From contig NZ_FMVF01000009.1 in the NCBI RefSeq assembly GCF_900101895.1, positions 62,001 to 126,000 on the forward strand: 64,000 nucleotides of DNA. The letters are read 5' to 3'. This document shows, in pieces, positions 52,445-61,476 of this stretch. Origin of the DNA: Flavobacterium caeni. Its GTDB lineage: Bacteria; Bacteroidota; Bacteroidia; Flavobacteriales; Flavobacteriaceae. Numbering within the stretch: position 1 is the first letter of the stretch; each line of letters begins with the position of its first letter. The position numbers and the translations under genes are program-made. Under the pieces are notes generated by a model, which did no database searches, was not told the DNA's origin, and saw only the letters and a list, made by a program, of their open reading frames with translations.

Positions 52445-54994
52445 ATGAAAAAAACCCTACTTACACTCGCGCTATGCGGCCCGTTGTGGCTCACGGCACA
52501 AACCAAAAGCTACCAATCGTCTGAAGACGCGCTCAACCAATTGCTCAACAATCCGCAGTTTGTGGAAGATGTGGTCAAGCTTGGCAATGAACCGCTTTCG
52601 GCACAAGGCATCGACCAATACCTGTCGAAATACGTTCCGGAATACGCCAATTTCAAGATGTCGAACAACCTCAACTTCGACCAATTGTATTACGCCAACC
52701 TCAACGATGTTTCGACCGAAGCCGTCACCGATAAATTGTCGGAATTACTTGGACTCAACCCGATGCAATCGCAACAGATGAAAAGCACGCTGACGGGCAA
52801 TTACACCTATACCCCGACCAATGCATCGAGCGGTATAGCAGGCCAGTTGTACGATCGCCGCAAAGACCCAAAATTTGACTATGCGATAGACAATGCCGTT
52901 GACTTTTTTCAAGGTGAATTTGGCGACGGAGGCGGACTCAAAAGTTTTGGTATCGACGTGGCCGGTGGATTAGCGGCGTATGCATTTTCTGGCATCAACA
53001 AACGTTATGAGGAAAAAATGCGCCAGGAAAAAATCCTGACCGATGCGATGAGCGATTACAACGTTTACGCTGGAGGCGGTATGCTTAAAAATGAAAAGGC
53101 ATCGCAAAACGACCTCTATTTTCACGGACAGGCCGTAGGAATGTCGGATATTCAGTTCAGCTTGGCCAAACCTATGGATTACAAAGGGGCCATTCCGTTG
53201 CTCGATAAAGCCATTGAGATGTACAAAAAAAATCCGGCGCGCGCCTACTACCTCTTTCAAGCCTACCAAAGCCGCGGAAAGTGTAAAATGCAGCTGGGAG
53301 CCTACCGATCGGCCATCATCGACTTTTACTATGCACAAGCGCTGGTCGAGCGCATGCTGGCTGGCAACCTGCCTGACCGATCTGTGCAAGAGCACTATCC
53401 GGACGGCTTTTACGATTCAACCAACAAGGCTACATTTGGCAAGGGAAAAATCGAGTTCACTATTGGCCGCATCACCAAAACCGACCTCGTCACGGTGCTG
53501 GTAGCCCGCGCTTACGCCAAATACCGCTCCGAAGATTTCACCGGCACTTTGGCCGATTGCGCATTGGCCCAGCAAATCAATGCCACGCTTCCGCCTACAG
53601 GAAAGGCCAATGATCCCGGCGCGATTATTTTGGCCGTCAAGGCGATGGCAGAATTCGGACTCAAAGACTTTGCTAAATCCTATGCGTCCTTTGCGTCGGC
53701 CAACCTTACGGATGCCCTCGTGGCCGACAATGATGCCGACGGAATCGTTGACTTTTCAGACCGCGACAAAGCCGGAAAGCCATTTATGCTCGATTACGCC
53801 GAAAATCTCGGTGACGTATTGTACATCGGTCTTCCAGAGTATTTCCCTTATGACATCGCGCAAATCCACGGATTGTCGGCTTACAAAGCGGGGCAAATCG
53901 ACAAGGCCATTGCTACCTATGAAGTGATCTTGCAAAATGAAATCGGGAAAGCCCAATATACACAGTCTGAAAAAAAGGCGTTCACCAAATCGGGCGGCGA
54001 CGTGTCGACCGTATATGCGGCGTTGGGGAACTTTTATGTAACCAAGGGCGACAAACCAAAGGCGCTGTCTTATTTTGACAAGGCCATCAGCATCAAACCA
54101 GACCAACTGGAGTACTATTTGAACCGCGCGCACTGTAAAAAATTGATGGGTGACAAAGCGGGCTACGACAAAGACATGGCGGTCATCAAAAAACCTGAAT
54201 CGACTGCGACCATCAAAAAAACAGAAGAATATTACGGCACCAAAATCGTCGAACTCGAAACATCCAAAAACAATACGGCGCTGATAGACCTTGCACGCGA
54301 AGCGAGTGCAATTTACCCTAAAAACGACAAATTCTTCTATACGTTGGTCAAGTCGTTGGTCACCGAAAACAATGCGCAAAAAACGCAAACCGCCGTCAAT
54401 GCCGTTGGAGCAGATGCGAAGAAAAAATCGGTGCTCACGGCCCTTCATAGCCGTCAAACGGGCGATGTCGCGGCCGAAGAAGCGCATCTAACGACAGCTT
54501 TCGACAACGGACTGGGCTTGTATGAAGCCGTCAAAATCTACCCGATACAACTCACCGCACGCCCCTACTATTGCAAGGTGGTAGCCAAGTACGCGACCAG
54601 AACCAACAACACCTTTATCCCTGCCGATTTCGACAAGGAAAAAATGCGCAAGTCGCTCGATTCGATCTACAACGCCATTCCTGAATACCAAAATGCGACG
54701 GGAATCGTCAAAAAGATGCTCGAGACATCGAAGCGAAAAGAATACGCAAAAAATCTAGGGGAAATCGAAAACTACCTTAAGGAGTTAGACAACGACAAAA
54801 CCGTGACCGAAATGGTCTCGATCACTTCGCTCGACAAAATCGAATGTTTGTTCATTTTGGAGAAAGATGCCGACGCGATCAAATTTGCCAAAAAAATCGC
54901 ATCGGCCGGTAAAATAGTGCCGCTGCCCGACAATCCGATTTGCAACGACGCGCTCATAGGTATACAGACGATTGCACAAGGCAATTGCCAGTAA
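52445..54994 (+). CDS. Large exported TPR-repeat protein, function unknown
   Basis: An 849-residue protein with signal peptide MKKTLLTLALCGPLWLTAQ. Helical repeats of TPR type are visible at about 235-300 (YKGAIPLLDKAIEMYKKNP), about 470-500 (YKAGQIDKAIATYEVILQN) and about 515-560 (LGNFYVTKGDKPKALSYFDK). Between them DNDADGIVDFSDRDK (about 429-443) looks like a calcium-binding loop. An N-terminal glycine/alanine-rich stretch (GDGGGLKSFGIDVAGGLAAY) may be a membrane segment. It is cotranscribed with the preceding unknown gene. The role is not recognised. Confidence 0.75.
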   Translation: MKKTLLTLALCGPLWLTAQTKSYQSSEDALNQLLNNPQFVEDVVKLGNEPLSAQGIDQYLSKYVPEYANFKMSNNLNFDQLYYANLNDVSTEAVTDKLSELLGLNPMQSQQMKSTLTGNYTYTPTNASSGIAGQLYDRRKDPKFDYAIDNAVDFFQGEFGDGGGLKSFGIDVAGGLAAYAFSGINKRYEEKMRQEKILTDAMSDYNVYAGGGMLKNEKASQNDLYFHGQAVGMSDIQFSLAKPMDYKGAIPLLDKAIEMYKKNPARAYYLFQAYQSRGKCKMQLGAYRSAIIDFYYAQALVERMLAGNLPDRSVQEHYPDGFYDSTNKATFGKGKIEFTIGRITKTDLVTVLVARAYAKYRSEDFTGTLADCALAQQINATLPPTGKANDPGAIILAVKAMAEFGLKDFAKSYASFASANLTDALVADNDADGIVDFSDRDKAGKPFMLDYAENLGDVLYIGLPEYFPYDIAQIHGLSAYKAGQIDKAIATYEVILQNEIGKAQYTQSEKKAFTKSGGDVSTVYAALGNFYVTKGDKPKALSYFDKAISIKPDQLEYYLNRAHCKKLMGDKAGYDKDMAVIKKPESTATIKKTEEYYGTKIVELETSKNNTALIDLAREASAIYPKNDKFFYTLVKSLVTENNAQKTQTAVNAVGADAKKKSVLTALHSRQTGDVAAEEAHLTTAFDNGLGLYEAVKIYPIQLTARPYYCKVVAKYATRTNNTFIPADFDKEKMRKSLDSIYNAIPEYQNATGIVKKMLETSKRKEYAKNLGEIENYLKELDNDKTVTEMVSITSLDKIECLFILEKDADAIKFAKKIASAGKIVPLPDNPICNDALIGIQTIAQGNCQ

Positions 54995-54998
54995 AACA

Positions 54999-55027
54999 AA
55001 AGACCCCGAAAAAATTTCGGGGTCTTT
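54999..55027. terminator. Bidirectional terminator between TPR gene and galE
   Basis: A perfect 13-bp stem AAAGACCCCGAAA / TTTCGGGGTCTTT with a 3-nt loop and T tails on both strands, between two converging genes. Confidence 0.92.
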
Positions 55028-55038
55028 CTTTATACATC

Positions 55039-56052
55039 TTAGCTTCTAATCTTTTGCTCCCATTTCCAGGCGCTCGCCAAACCTTCCTCGAGCGTCAGCT
55101 TGGCTTTCCAGCCCAAGACGTCGTTGGCCTTATCGGTGTTGGCGTAGGCCGAGATGATGTCGCCTTCGCGGCGTCCGACGATTTGATAGGGTAGCGTTTT
55201 GCCGCTGACCTTTTCGAAAGTTTGGATCACTTCGAGTACCGAACTTCCTGTGCCTGTCCCCAAATTAAACGTTTCGACGCGGTCGAGGTTTTTGCCGCCA
55301 ATCAAACGCTGCAGCGCGACAACGTGCGCCTTGGCCAGATCGACCACATGGATATAATCGCGGATGCAAGTGCCATCGGGTGTCGGGTAATCGTCGCCGT
55401 AGACAGACAGTTGTTGGCGCATGCCGATGCCCGTTTGCGTGATGAACGGTACCAGGTTTTGCGGAACACCGTTGGGCAATTCACCGATTTCGGCGCTCGC
55501 GTGCGCCCCGATCGGATTGAAATAACGCAACAAAATCGAACGGATGTTGCTTACTTTGCACGTTTCTGTGATGATTTCCTCGCCAATTTGCTTGGTATTG
55601 CCATAAGGAGACAAGGCTGGTTTGACCGGCGCATCTTCTGTAATCGGCATTTGATCGGCTTCGCCATAAACGGTACACGACGAACTGAAGATGAAATTTG
55701 CGGATTCCTTTTTTTGCAACTCCTGAAGGATATACACCAGCGCATTGATGTTGTTTTCGTAATACAACAGCGGGTTTTCGACGCTTTCGTTGACGGCCTT
55801 GGATGCCGCGAAATGGATCACTCCCGAAACATCGGCATGGCGCGCAAAGAAATTCTGTACGGCCGCTTTCTCGCGCAAATCGAGATTTTCAAAAATGGGC
55901 TTCTTGCCGGTGATGGCCACAATGCCGTCGAGTACGTTTTCGGATGAGTTCGACAGGTTGTCGATGATCACCACATCGAACCCTTCGTTTTGTAATTCGA
56001 CTACGGTGTGCGAGCCGATAAAACCTAAACCTCCTGTGACTAGTATTTTCAT
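55039..56052 (-). CDS. galE: UDP-glucose 4-epimerase
   Basis: A 337-residue short-chain dehydrogenase-type enzyme that interconverts UDP-glucose and UDP-galactose. The NAD site is GGLGFIGSH (7-15), the catalytic Ser is in FSSSCTVYG (about 123-131) and the YxxxK motif is YGNTK (about 150-154). The length is normal. It is the third gene of a leftward operon after degT and a 32-codon membrane protein gene, pointing to surface polysaccharide synthesis. Confidence 0.94.
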   Translation of the reverse strand: MKILVTGGLGFIGSHTVVELQNEGFDVVIIDNLSNSSENVLDGIVAITGKKPIFENLDLREKAAVQNFFARHADVSGVIHFAASKAVNESVENPLLYYENNINALVYILQELQKKESANFIFSSSCTVYGEADQMPITEDAPVKPALSPYGNTKQIGEEIITETCKVSNIRSILLRYFNPIGAHASAEIGELPNGVPQNLVPFITQTGIGMRQQLSVYGDDYPTPDGTCIRDYIHVVDLAKAHVVALQRLIGGKNLDRVETFNLGTGTGSSVLEVIQTFEKVSGKTLPYQIVGRREGDIISAYANTDKANDVLGWKAKLTLEEGLASAWKWEQKIRS

Positions 56053-56062
56053 GGTTGTGTTG

Positions 56063-56161
56063 TTACTTGCTTAAAAAATATTGCGTGGCGACAAAGGCAA
56101 CGGCAAACGTCACCACAAAAATGACGATTTGCATGATGAGCTTCTTTTTGTCCTGTGGCAT
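56063..56161 (-). CDS. 32-residue single-pass membrane protein
   Basis: A very small gene between degT and galE. It encodes 32 residues: a basic start (MPQDKKKL), one membrane helix (about 9-27, IMQIVIFVVTFAVAFVATQY) and a short FLSK end. Its ATG lies 1 nt after the degT stop and its stop 10 nt before galE, so it is well placed in the operon. Tight spacing, a clean helix and basic flanks support a real gene; I recall similar tiny frames at this place in other flavobacteria. The function is unknown. Confidence 0.72.
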   Translation of the reverse strand: MPQDKKKLIMQIVIFVVTFAVAFVATQYFLSK

Positions 56162-56162
56162 G

Positions 56163-57296
56163 TTATCTGTTTAAGAATTCAAGGATCGACCCGGTGATGA
56201 ACGCGATTTGCTCGTCGTCGAGCTCGGTGTGCATCGGCAACGAAATGACTTCCTTGACCAATTGGTTGGTGACCGGAAAGTCCGACTCCTTGTAACGCGC
56301 ATCGAGATACGCCTTTTGCGCGTGCAACGGAATCGGATAATAAATCGCACACGGGATGCCTTTGTCGAGCAAATGTTGCATCAAGCCGTCGCGGTCTGCG
56401 TTCAAAATCCTGAGTGTATACTGGTGGAACACGTGGCTGTCCTTATCGCCGACAACTACAGGCGTCACGATATTTTTGTGGTTGGCCAATGCCGCCGAAT
56501 ATTTGGCCGCGGCTGTCTGGCGCGCCTGGTTGTATGCATCGAGTTTGGGCAACTTGGCGTTGAGCACACCCGCCTGGATGCTGTCAAGACGTGAGTTCAC
56601 GCCTACCACATCGTGGTGGTAACGCACATACATGCCATGGTTGACGATTCCGCGAAGGATGTGCGCGAGCGAATCGTCGTTGGTAAAAATCGCACCGCCG
56701 TCGCCGTAGCAACCGAGGTTTTTCGACGGGAAAAACGATGTCGATGCGACGTGTCCGATACAACCGACTTTGGTTTTCTCGCCGTTTTGCGATTTATAGT
56801 TCGCACCGATGGCCTGCGCATTGTCTTCGATCACAAACAAATTGTGCTGCGCGGCCAGCTCCATAATTTCATCCATATTGGCGGCCTGTCCGAACAAATG
56901 GACGGGAACAATCGCCTTGGTTTTGGGCGTAATCGCTTTCTTGATTGCGTCGATCGAGATGTTGAACGTATCAATATCGACGTCTACCAGCACCGGCGTG
57001 AGTTGCAAAAGTGCGATCACCTCGACCGTGGCGGCAAACGTAAAATCGGCCGTGATGACCTCGTCGCCCGGTTTCAAACCAAGACCCATCATCGCAATCT
57101 GGAGCGCATCGGTACCGTTGGCGCACGGGATCACGTGCTTGCAGCCCAGGTAATCTTCGAGATTTTTCTGGAAACTGTGCACCTGCGGGCCGTTGATGTA
57201 GGTGTTGGTATCGAGTACTTCCTGGATCGAAGCGTTGACGGTATCTTTGATTTGTTCGTATTGCCCTTTGAGGTCAACCATCTGGATTTTTTTCAT
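56163..57296 (-). CDS. DegT/DnrJ/EryC1-family sugar aminotransferase
   Basis: A 377-residue PLP enzyme of nucleotide-sugar modification. The PLP lysine is in STSFFPSKNLGCYGDGG (about 183-199); VIEDNAQAIGA (about 153-163) carries the conserved Asp, and GTDALQIAMMGLGLKPGDEV the phosphate-binding region. It transaminates keto sugars for lipopolysaccharide or capsule. It leads the operon with a small membrane protein and galE; the -7 box TAAATTTG is at 57305-57312. Confidence 0.92.
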   Translation of the reverse strand: MKKIQMVDLKGQYEQIKDTVNASIQEVLDTNTYINGPQVHSFQKNLEDYLGCKHVIPCANGTDALQIAMMGLGLKPGDEVITADFTFAATVEVIALLQLTPVLVDVDIDTFNISIDAIKKAITPKTKAIVPVHLFGQAANMDEIMELAAQHNLFVIEDNAQAIGANYKSQNGEKTKVGCIGHVASTSFFPSKNLGCYGDGGAIFTNDDSLAHILRGIVNHGMYVRYHHDVVGVNSRLDSIQAGVLNAKLPKLDAYNQARQTAAAKYSAALANHKNIVTPVVVGDKDSHVFHQYTLRILNADRDGLMQHLLDKGIPCAIYYPIPLHAQKAYLDARYKESDFPVTNQLVKEVISLPMHTELDDEQIAFITGSILEFLNR

Positions 57297-57304
57297 CGGA
57301 TGTT

Positions 57305-57312
57305 CAAATTTA
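57305..57312 (-). promoter_or_regulatory. degT operon promoter -7 box
   Basis: Minus strand TAAATTTG, 8 nt before the degT ATG; this predicts a nearly leaderless mRNA. Confidence 0.55.
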
Positions 57313-57395
57313 AACTACGCAAAACTACTAATTAAATGACGCGCGACAATGAAATTTCTGTAAAGTGTGTATTTTAGCGACACAATTCACACTGT

Positions 57396-58658
57396 ATGTT
57401 TTTCGTCTACGATTTGTTGATTTCGGCAACAGGATTCGTCCTGAAAATAGTGGCATGGTTCAGCCCGAAGATGAAGCTTTTTGTCGACGGACGCAAAACG
57501 GTTTTCGATACTTTGACCGATAAAATAAAACCGACATACCGCACCATTTGGTTCCACGCGGCATCGCTGGGCGAATACGAGCAAGGGCTTCCCGTCATCG
57601 AGAAAATCAAGGAAAAATACCCCGCGCATAAAATTGTGTTGACGTTCTTTTCGCCGTCGGGATTCGAGGTGCGCAAGAACAATGCGGTGGCCGATGCAAC
57701 GGTATACCTGCCGCTCGACACACAGCGCAACGCCAAGCGCTTTTTGGATGCCGTGCATCCCGATATGGTTTTTTTGATCAAATATGAGTATTGGCCGAAC
57801 TATCTGCAAGAACTCAAGAAACGAAAAATCACGACCTACCTGGTTTCGGGAATTTTCCGTGAAAATCAAGTTTTTTTCAAATGGTACGGCGGGTTTTACC
57901 GAAAAGCGCTCGAGGCTTTCGATCATTTTTTTGTCCAGAATACCCAATCGAAAGACCTGTTGCTGTCGTTGGGCAAGACCAATGTGACGGTGTCGGGCGA
58001 CACGCGGTTCGATCGCGTCGCGGCGATTTTGGAAAAAGACAACACGCTCGATTTTATTTCCCAATTCAAAAACGACACTTTGACGATTGTTGTGGGCAGC
58101 TCATGGCCCAAAGACGAAACGCTGCTGGTGGATTACATCAACAAAACCAACAATGCGGTCAAATTCATCATCGCGCCGCACAACATCAAACCCGATCAAA
58201 TCGCCCAACTCAAAAATTCCCTCTCAAAGAAGACGGTTTTGTTTTCTGAAAAAGAAGGGAAAAATCTTGCCGATTACGACGTGTTCCTCATCGACACCAT
58301 CGGCATCCTGACCAAAATATACAGCTATGCCGACATCGCCTATGTGGGCGGCGGTTTTGGGAATCCCGGTGTGCACAACATACTCGAACCCGCGACATTT
58401 GGCGTGCCCATTGTCATCGGGCCGAACTTTTCGCATTTTGCCGAGGCGACGGCATTGGTAGGAAACGGCGGCTGCGTGTCGGTTTCAAACCAAACGGAAC
58501 TCGATGAAACGCTGGACAGCCTGATCCGCAACCAAGACATTCGCGGCGAAAAGGGCAGTATTTGTGCGACGTTTGTACAAATGAACAAAAATGCCACGCA
58601 AAAAATTTTGAAACAAATCGAAGCAAGCGGCGACACATCCAGCGGATTGGCGTCGTAA
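57396..58658 (+). CDS. waaA: Kdo transferase (3-deoxy-D-manno-octulosonic acid transferase)
   Basis: A 420-residue GT30 glycosyltransferase that adds Kdo to lipid A precursor at the inner membrane. An N-terminal membrane-binding helix (MFFVYDLLISATGFVLKIVA) is followed by WFHAASLGEYEQG (about 52-64) with the catalytic Glu in the family position, YEYWPNYLQ (about 130-138), SGDTRFDR (about 203-210) and the C-terminal donor site FGNPGVHNILEPATFGVPIV. A -7-like TATTTTAG lies at 57370-57377. It is divergent from degT. Confidence 0.95.
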   Translation: MFFVYDLLISATGFVLKIVAWFSPKMKLFVDGRKTVFDTLTDKIKPTYRTIWFHAASLGEYEQGLPVIEKIKEKYPAHKIVLTFFSPSGFEVRKNNAVADATVYLPLDTQRNAKRFLDAVHPDMVFLIKYEYWPNYLQELKKRKITTYLVSGIFRENQVFFKWYGGFYRKALEAFDHFFVQNTQSKDLLLSLGKTNVTVSGDTRFDRVAAILEKDNTLDFISQFKNDTLTIVVGSSWPKDETLLVDYINKTNNAVKFIIAPHNIKPDQIAQLKNSLSKKTVLFSEKEGKNLADYDVFLIDTIGILTKIYSYADIAYVGGGFGNPGVHNILEPATFGVPIVIGPNFSHFAEATALVGNGGCVSVSNQTELDETLDSLIRNQDIRGEKGSICATFVQMNKNATQKILKQIEASGDTSSGLAS

Positions 58659-58818
58659 AAAACATTCAAGCATTTTCGGAATCCGCTAAATTATCGTTAA
58701 AGTTGGTCCGTCCTGCGCCATGCATCGCAATCCAACCGTTCAAAAATCCTATCTTTCGGCCCCAGATCGGGTCGTAGGGTGGCCCATTTGCAAAAACAAT
58801 TCACTCAAACCCAATATT

Positions 58819-60957
58819 ATGAGATTTTTACGATTACTCTTTTTGTTGTTCGTCATCCAAACCCAAGCGCAACAAGGCGGCATGTGGCTGCCGAACCTGC
58901 TTTCGGGCATGAACGAAAAGGAAATGAAAAGCCTGGGCATGAAAATGTCGGCGTCGGACATTTACGACGTGAACAAGTCGAGCCTCAAAGATGCCGTCCC
59001 GCATTTTAACGGCGGCTGTACCAGCGAGGTCATTTCACCCAAAGGACTGCTGCTCACCAACCACCATTGTGGGTACGGTCAAATCCAGGACCATTCGACC
59101 GTTGAGCACGATTACCTGACCAACGGTTTCTGGGCCTACAAGATGGAAGACGAACTGCCGAACAAAGATTTAGTTGTGACGTTCATCGTGCGTATCGAAG
59201 ACGTGACCACCAAGGTACTCGACGGTACACAGTCGTTGGCCGAAGCCGACAAACAAAAGAAAATCCAGGACAACATCCAGTCGCTGAGCACGTCGCTGCC
59301 CAAAGAGAGCTGGCAGGAAAACCGCATCCGTACGTTTTATGAAGGCAACCAGTATTTGCTTTTTGTGACCGAAACCTATAAGGATGTACGACTCGTGGGC
59401 GCGCCGCCGTCGTCTATCGGCAAGTTCGGATCGGACACCGACAACTGGGTGTGGCCGCGTCATACCGGCGACTTTTCTTTGTTCCGCATCTATGCCGACA
59501 AAAACAACCGCCCGGCCGAATATTCGAAAGACAACGTGCCGTATACGCCCAAACATTTCTTACCTGTTTCGCTCGACGGGGTAAAAGAAAACGATTTTAC
59601 GATGGTGTTCGGCTATCCAGGCCGTACTACAGAATACTTGCCCGCGGTGGCGGTCGAGCAAATCTTGAACGACATCAATCCGGCGCGTATTGCCGTACGC
59701 GATGCGGCGCTCAAGGTCGAGGACGGATTCATGCGCAAGGACCCGGCCATCAAGATCCAGTATGCGTCCAAGTATGCGAGCATCGCGAACTATTGGAAAA
59801 AATGGATCGGCGAATCGCAAGGTTTGAAAAAGTCGAACGCGGTTTCGGTCAAGAAAAAACAAGAAGCCGATTTCACCAACCGCGTCAATAAAGCGGGCAA
59901 ACAAGCCGAATATGGCACCTTGCTGGCCGACTTCGACAAATACTATAAGGAGATCGCGCCCTATGCATTGGGCCGTGAGTATTTTCTGGAAATCGCGTTG
60001 CGCAATACCGAACTGCTCAGCGTGACCTATAAAATGTACCAACTCGAACAAATTTACAACAACAAGGGCGAGCAATCGTTCAACGACCGACGCAAAAACC
60101 TTGTGGACGGACTTGGGGATTTCTACAAAGACTTCAACAAAACTGTAGACGAAAAGGTGTTCGAGCAGTTGATTGCGATTTATTCGAAGAACTATCCGGC
60201 GCAATTTCTGCCGTCTGGCCTTTCGAATATCGATGCGGCCAAATTGAGCGCCGATGTATACGGGCAATCCAAAATGACGAGCCTCGACGGCGTCAGACAA
60301 CTGCTTTCGGGCGATGCCCAAACGACTTTGGCCAACCTCAACAACGATCCGGCTTTTAAGTTGGTCAAGGAAATGGCCGATAAATACACCAAAGAAATCG
60401 CACCAAAATACGACGAGCTGAACCTCAAGATCACGGCTTTGCAGCGCAGCTACATGAAAGCGCAACTCGAACTGAACAAGGACGCGCGCATTTTCCCCGA
60501 TGCGAACGGTACGCTGCGCGTGACCTATGGCAAGGTAAAAGGCTATGAGCCAAAGGACGCCACGATCTACACGCCTATTTCGTACCTGGATGGTGTGCTT
60601 GAAAAATACATTCCCGGCGACTATGAATTCGATGTGCCGTCTAAATTGATCGAGCTTCACAACAAAAAAGATTACGGGCCTTATGCCGAGAATGGGAAAA
60701 TGCCGGTTTGTTTTATCGGGACCAACCACACCACGGGCGGTAATTCGGGCAGCCCGGCCATCGATGCTAGAGGCAATTTGATTGGCTTGAATTTTGACCG
60801 CGTTTGGGAAGGCACCATGAGCGATGTATACTACGATCCGGCCATTTGCAGGAACATTATGGTAGACATTCGGTATGTTTTATTCATCATCGACAAGTAC
60901 GCCGGCGCCAAAAACCTGATCTCGGAACTTAAATTGGTTCATCCCAAAAAGAAATAA
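58819..60957 (+). CDS. S46-family dipeptidyl-peptidase (DPP7/DPP11 type)
   Basis: A 712-residue exported serine peptidase that cuts dipeptides from peptide N-termini in the periplasm. Signal peptide to about TQAQQG (residue 20). The chymotrypsin-fold triad region is clear: TNHHCGYG (about 80-87) for His and TGGNSGSPAIDARG (about 640-653) for Ser. The start at MRFLRLL is chosen over an in-frame ATG 33 codons earlier because it gives the signal peptide. Whether it is the DPP7 or DPP11 specificity class is not resolved. Confidence 0.94.
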   Translation: MRFLRLLFLLFVIQTQAQQGGMWLPNLLSGMNEKEMKSLGMKMSASDIYDVNKSSLKDAVPHFNGGCTSEVISPKGLLLTNHHCGYGQIQDHSTVEHDYLTNGFWAYKMEDELPNKDLVVTFIVRIEDVTTKVLDGTQSLAEADKQKKIQDNIQSLSTSLPKESWQENRIRTFYEGNQYLLFVTETYKDVRLVGAPPSSIGKFGSDTDNWVWPRHTGDFSLFRIYADKNNRPAEYSKDNVPYTPKHFLPVSLDGVKENDFTMVFGYPGRTTEYLPAVAVEQILNDINPARIAVRDAALKVEDGFMRKDPAIKIQYASKYASIANYWKKWIGESQGLKKSNAVSVKKKQEADFTNRVNKAGKQAEYGTLLADFDKYYKEIAPYALGREYFLEIALRNTELLSVTYKMYQLEQIYNNKGEQSFNDRRKNLVDGLGDFYKDFNKTVDEKVFEQLIAIYSKNYPAQFLPSGLSNIDAAKLSADVYGQSKMTSLDGVRQLLSGDAQTTLANLNNDPAFKLVKEMADKYTKEIAPKYDELNLKITALQRSYMKAQLELNKDARIFPDANGTLRVTYGKVKGYEPKDATIYTPISYLDGVLEKYIPGDYEFDVPSKLIELHNKKDYGPYAENGKMPVCFIGTNHTTGGNSGSPAIDARGNLIGLNFDRVWEGTMSDVYYDPAICRNIMVDIRYVLFIIDKYAGAKNLISELKLVHPKKK

Positions 60958-61025
60958 AAATTTGAATATCAACGAATTAAAAGCAATGTCAAACGGAAAA
61001 TAAATATTTTGTTTACGTTTCGTTT

Positions 61026-61042
61026 TTGGCACGGTACTTGTA
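61026..61042 (+). promoter_or_regulatory. Sigma-54-like promoter before the Ala-rich lipoprotein
   Basis: TTGGCAC (61026-61032), 4 nt, then CTTGTA (61037-61042): a close match to the sigma-54 consensus TGGCAC-N5-TTGC, with T in place of the final C. A transcript from here would have a leader of about 110 nt. A second promoter box follows at 61118. Confidence 0.6.
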
Positions 61043-61117
61043 AGTAGTTTTTTTAGGTAACAGGTATCGGTTTTTGAAAAAAAAATTGAAAAAAAGTTTT
61101 GAGTATTAAAAAATTTA

Positions 61118-61125
61118 TATCTTTG
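61118..61125 (+). promoter_or_regulatory. Second promoter -7 box of the Ala-rich lipoprotein
   Basis: TATCTTTG, a full TAnnTTTG match, 37 nt before the ATG, preceded by an A-rich stretch that may act as an UP-like element. Confidence 0.65.
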
Positions 61126-61162
61126 CCTCGAATTAATAATTAACCTTTTATAATTAAGTAAG

Positions 61163-61405
61163 ATGAAAAAAGTATTTTTGAGCATGGCTGCTATCGCTGC
61201 TTTGACCGTAGTATCTTGTAAACAAGCTGAAGCTCCTGCAGAAGAGGCTCCAGTAACTGAAGAAGTTGCTCCTGTAGCTGAAGAGGCTGCTGTTGTTGCT
61301 GACTCTGCTGCTGCTGCTGCTACTGAAGCTGCTGCTACTGCTACTGACGCTGCTGCTACTGCTACTGACGCTGCTGCTGCTGCTACAGAAGAAGTGAAAA
61401 AATAA
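61163..61405 (+). CDS. Small Ala/Glu/Thr-rich lipoprotein
   Basis: An 80-residue lipoprotein with lipobox TVVSC (Cys about residue 19) and a mature part made almost only of Ala, Glu, Thr, Val and Asp, probably one long amphipathic or extended helix. An 18-bp unit coding AAATATD is repeated in tandem around 61328-61370. Codon use is strikingly different from neighbours (almost every Ala is GCT), which is typical of very highly expressed genes. Two promoters and a strong 3' hairpin support high expression. The role is unknown; a structural spacer in the periplasm is possible. Confidence 0.82.
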   Translation: MKKVFLSMAAIAALTVVSCKQAEAPAEEAPVTEEVAPVAEEAAVVADSAAAAATEAAATATDAAATATDAAAAATEEVKK

Positions 61406-61451
61406 TTAGGACCTCCTAATTACTTCAAAAGCCACGCATTGCGTGGCTTTT
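61403..61451. terminator. Double hairpin, bidirectional terminator
   Basis: The first element is a perfect palindrome TAATTAGGA / TCCTAATTA (61403-61422) beginning at the stop codon. The second is AAAAGCCACGC / GCGTGGCTTTT (61427-61451) with a 3-nt loop and T tails on both strands. It serves the lipoprotein gene and the convergent YegP-like gene, and may stabilise the lipoprotein mRNA. Confidence 0.85.
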
Positions 61452-61476
61452 TTGTTTCTATACATTTCCGGAATAA

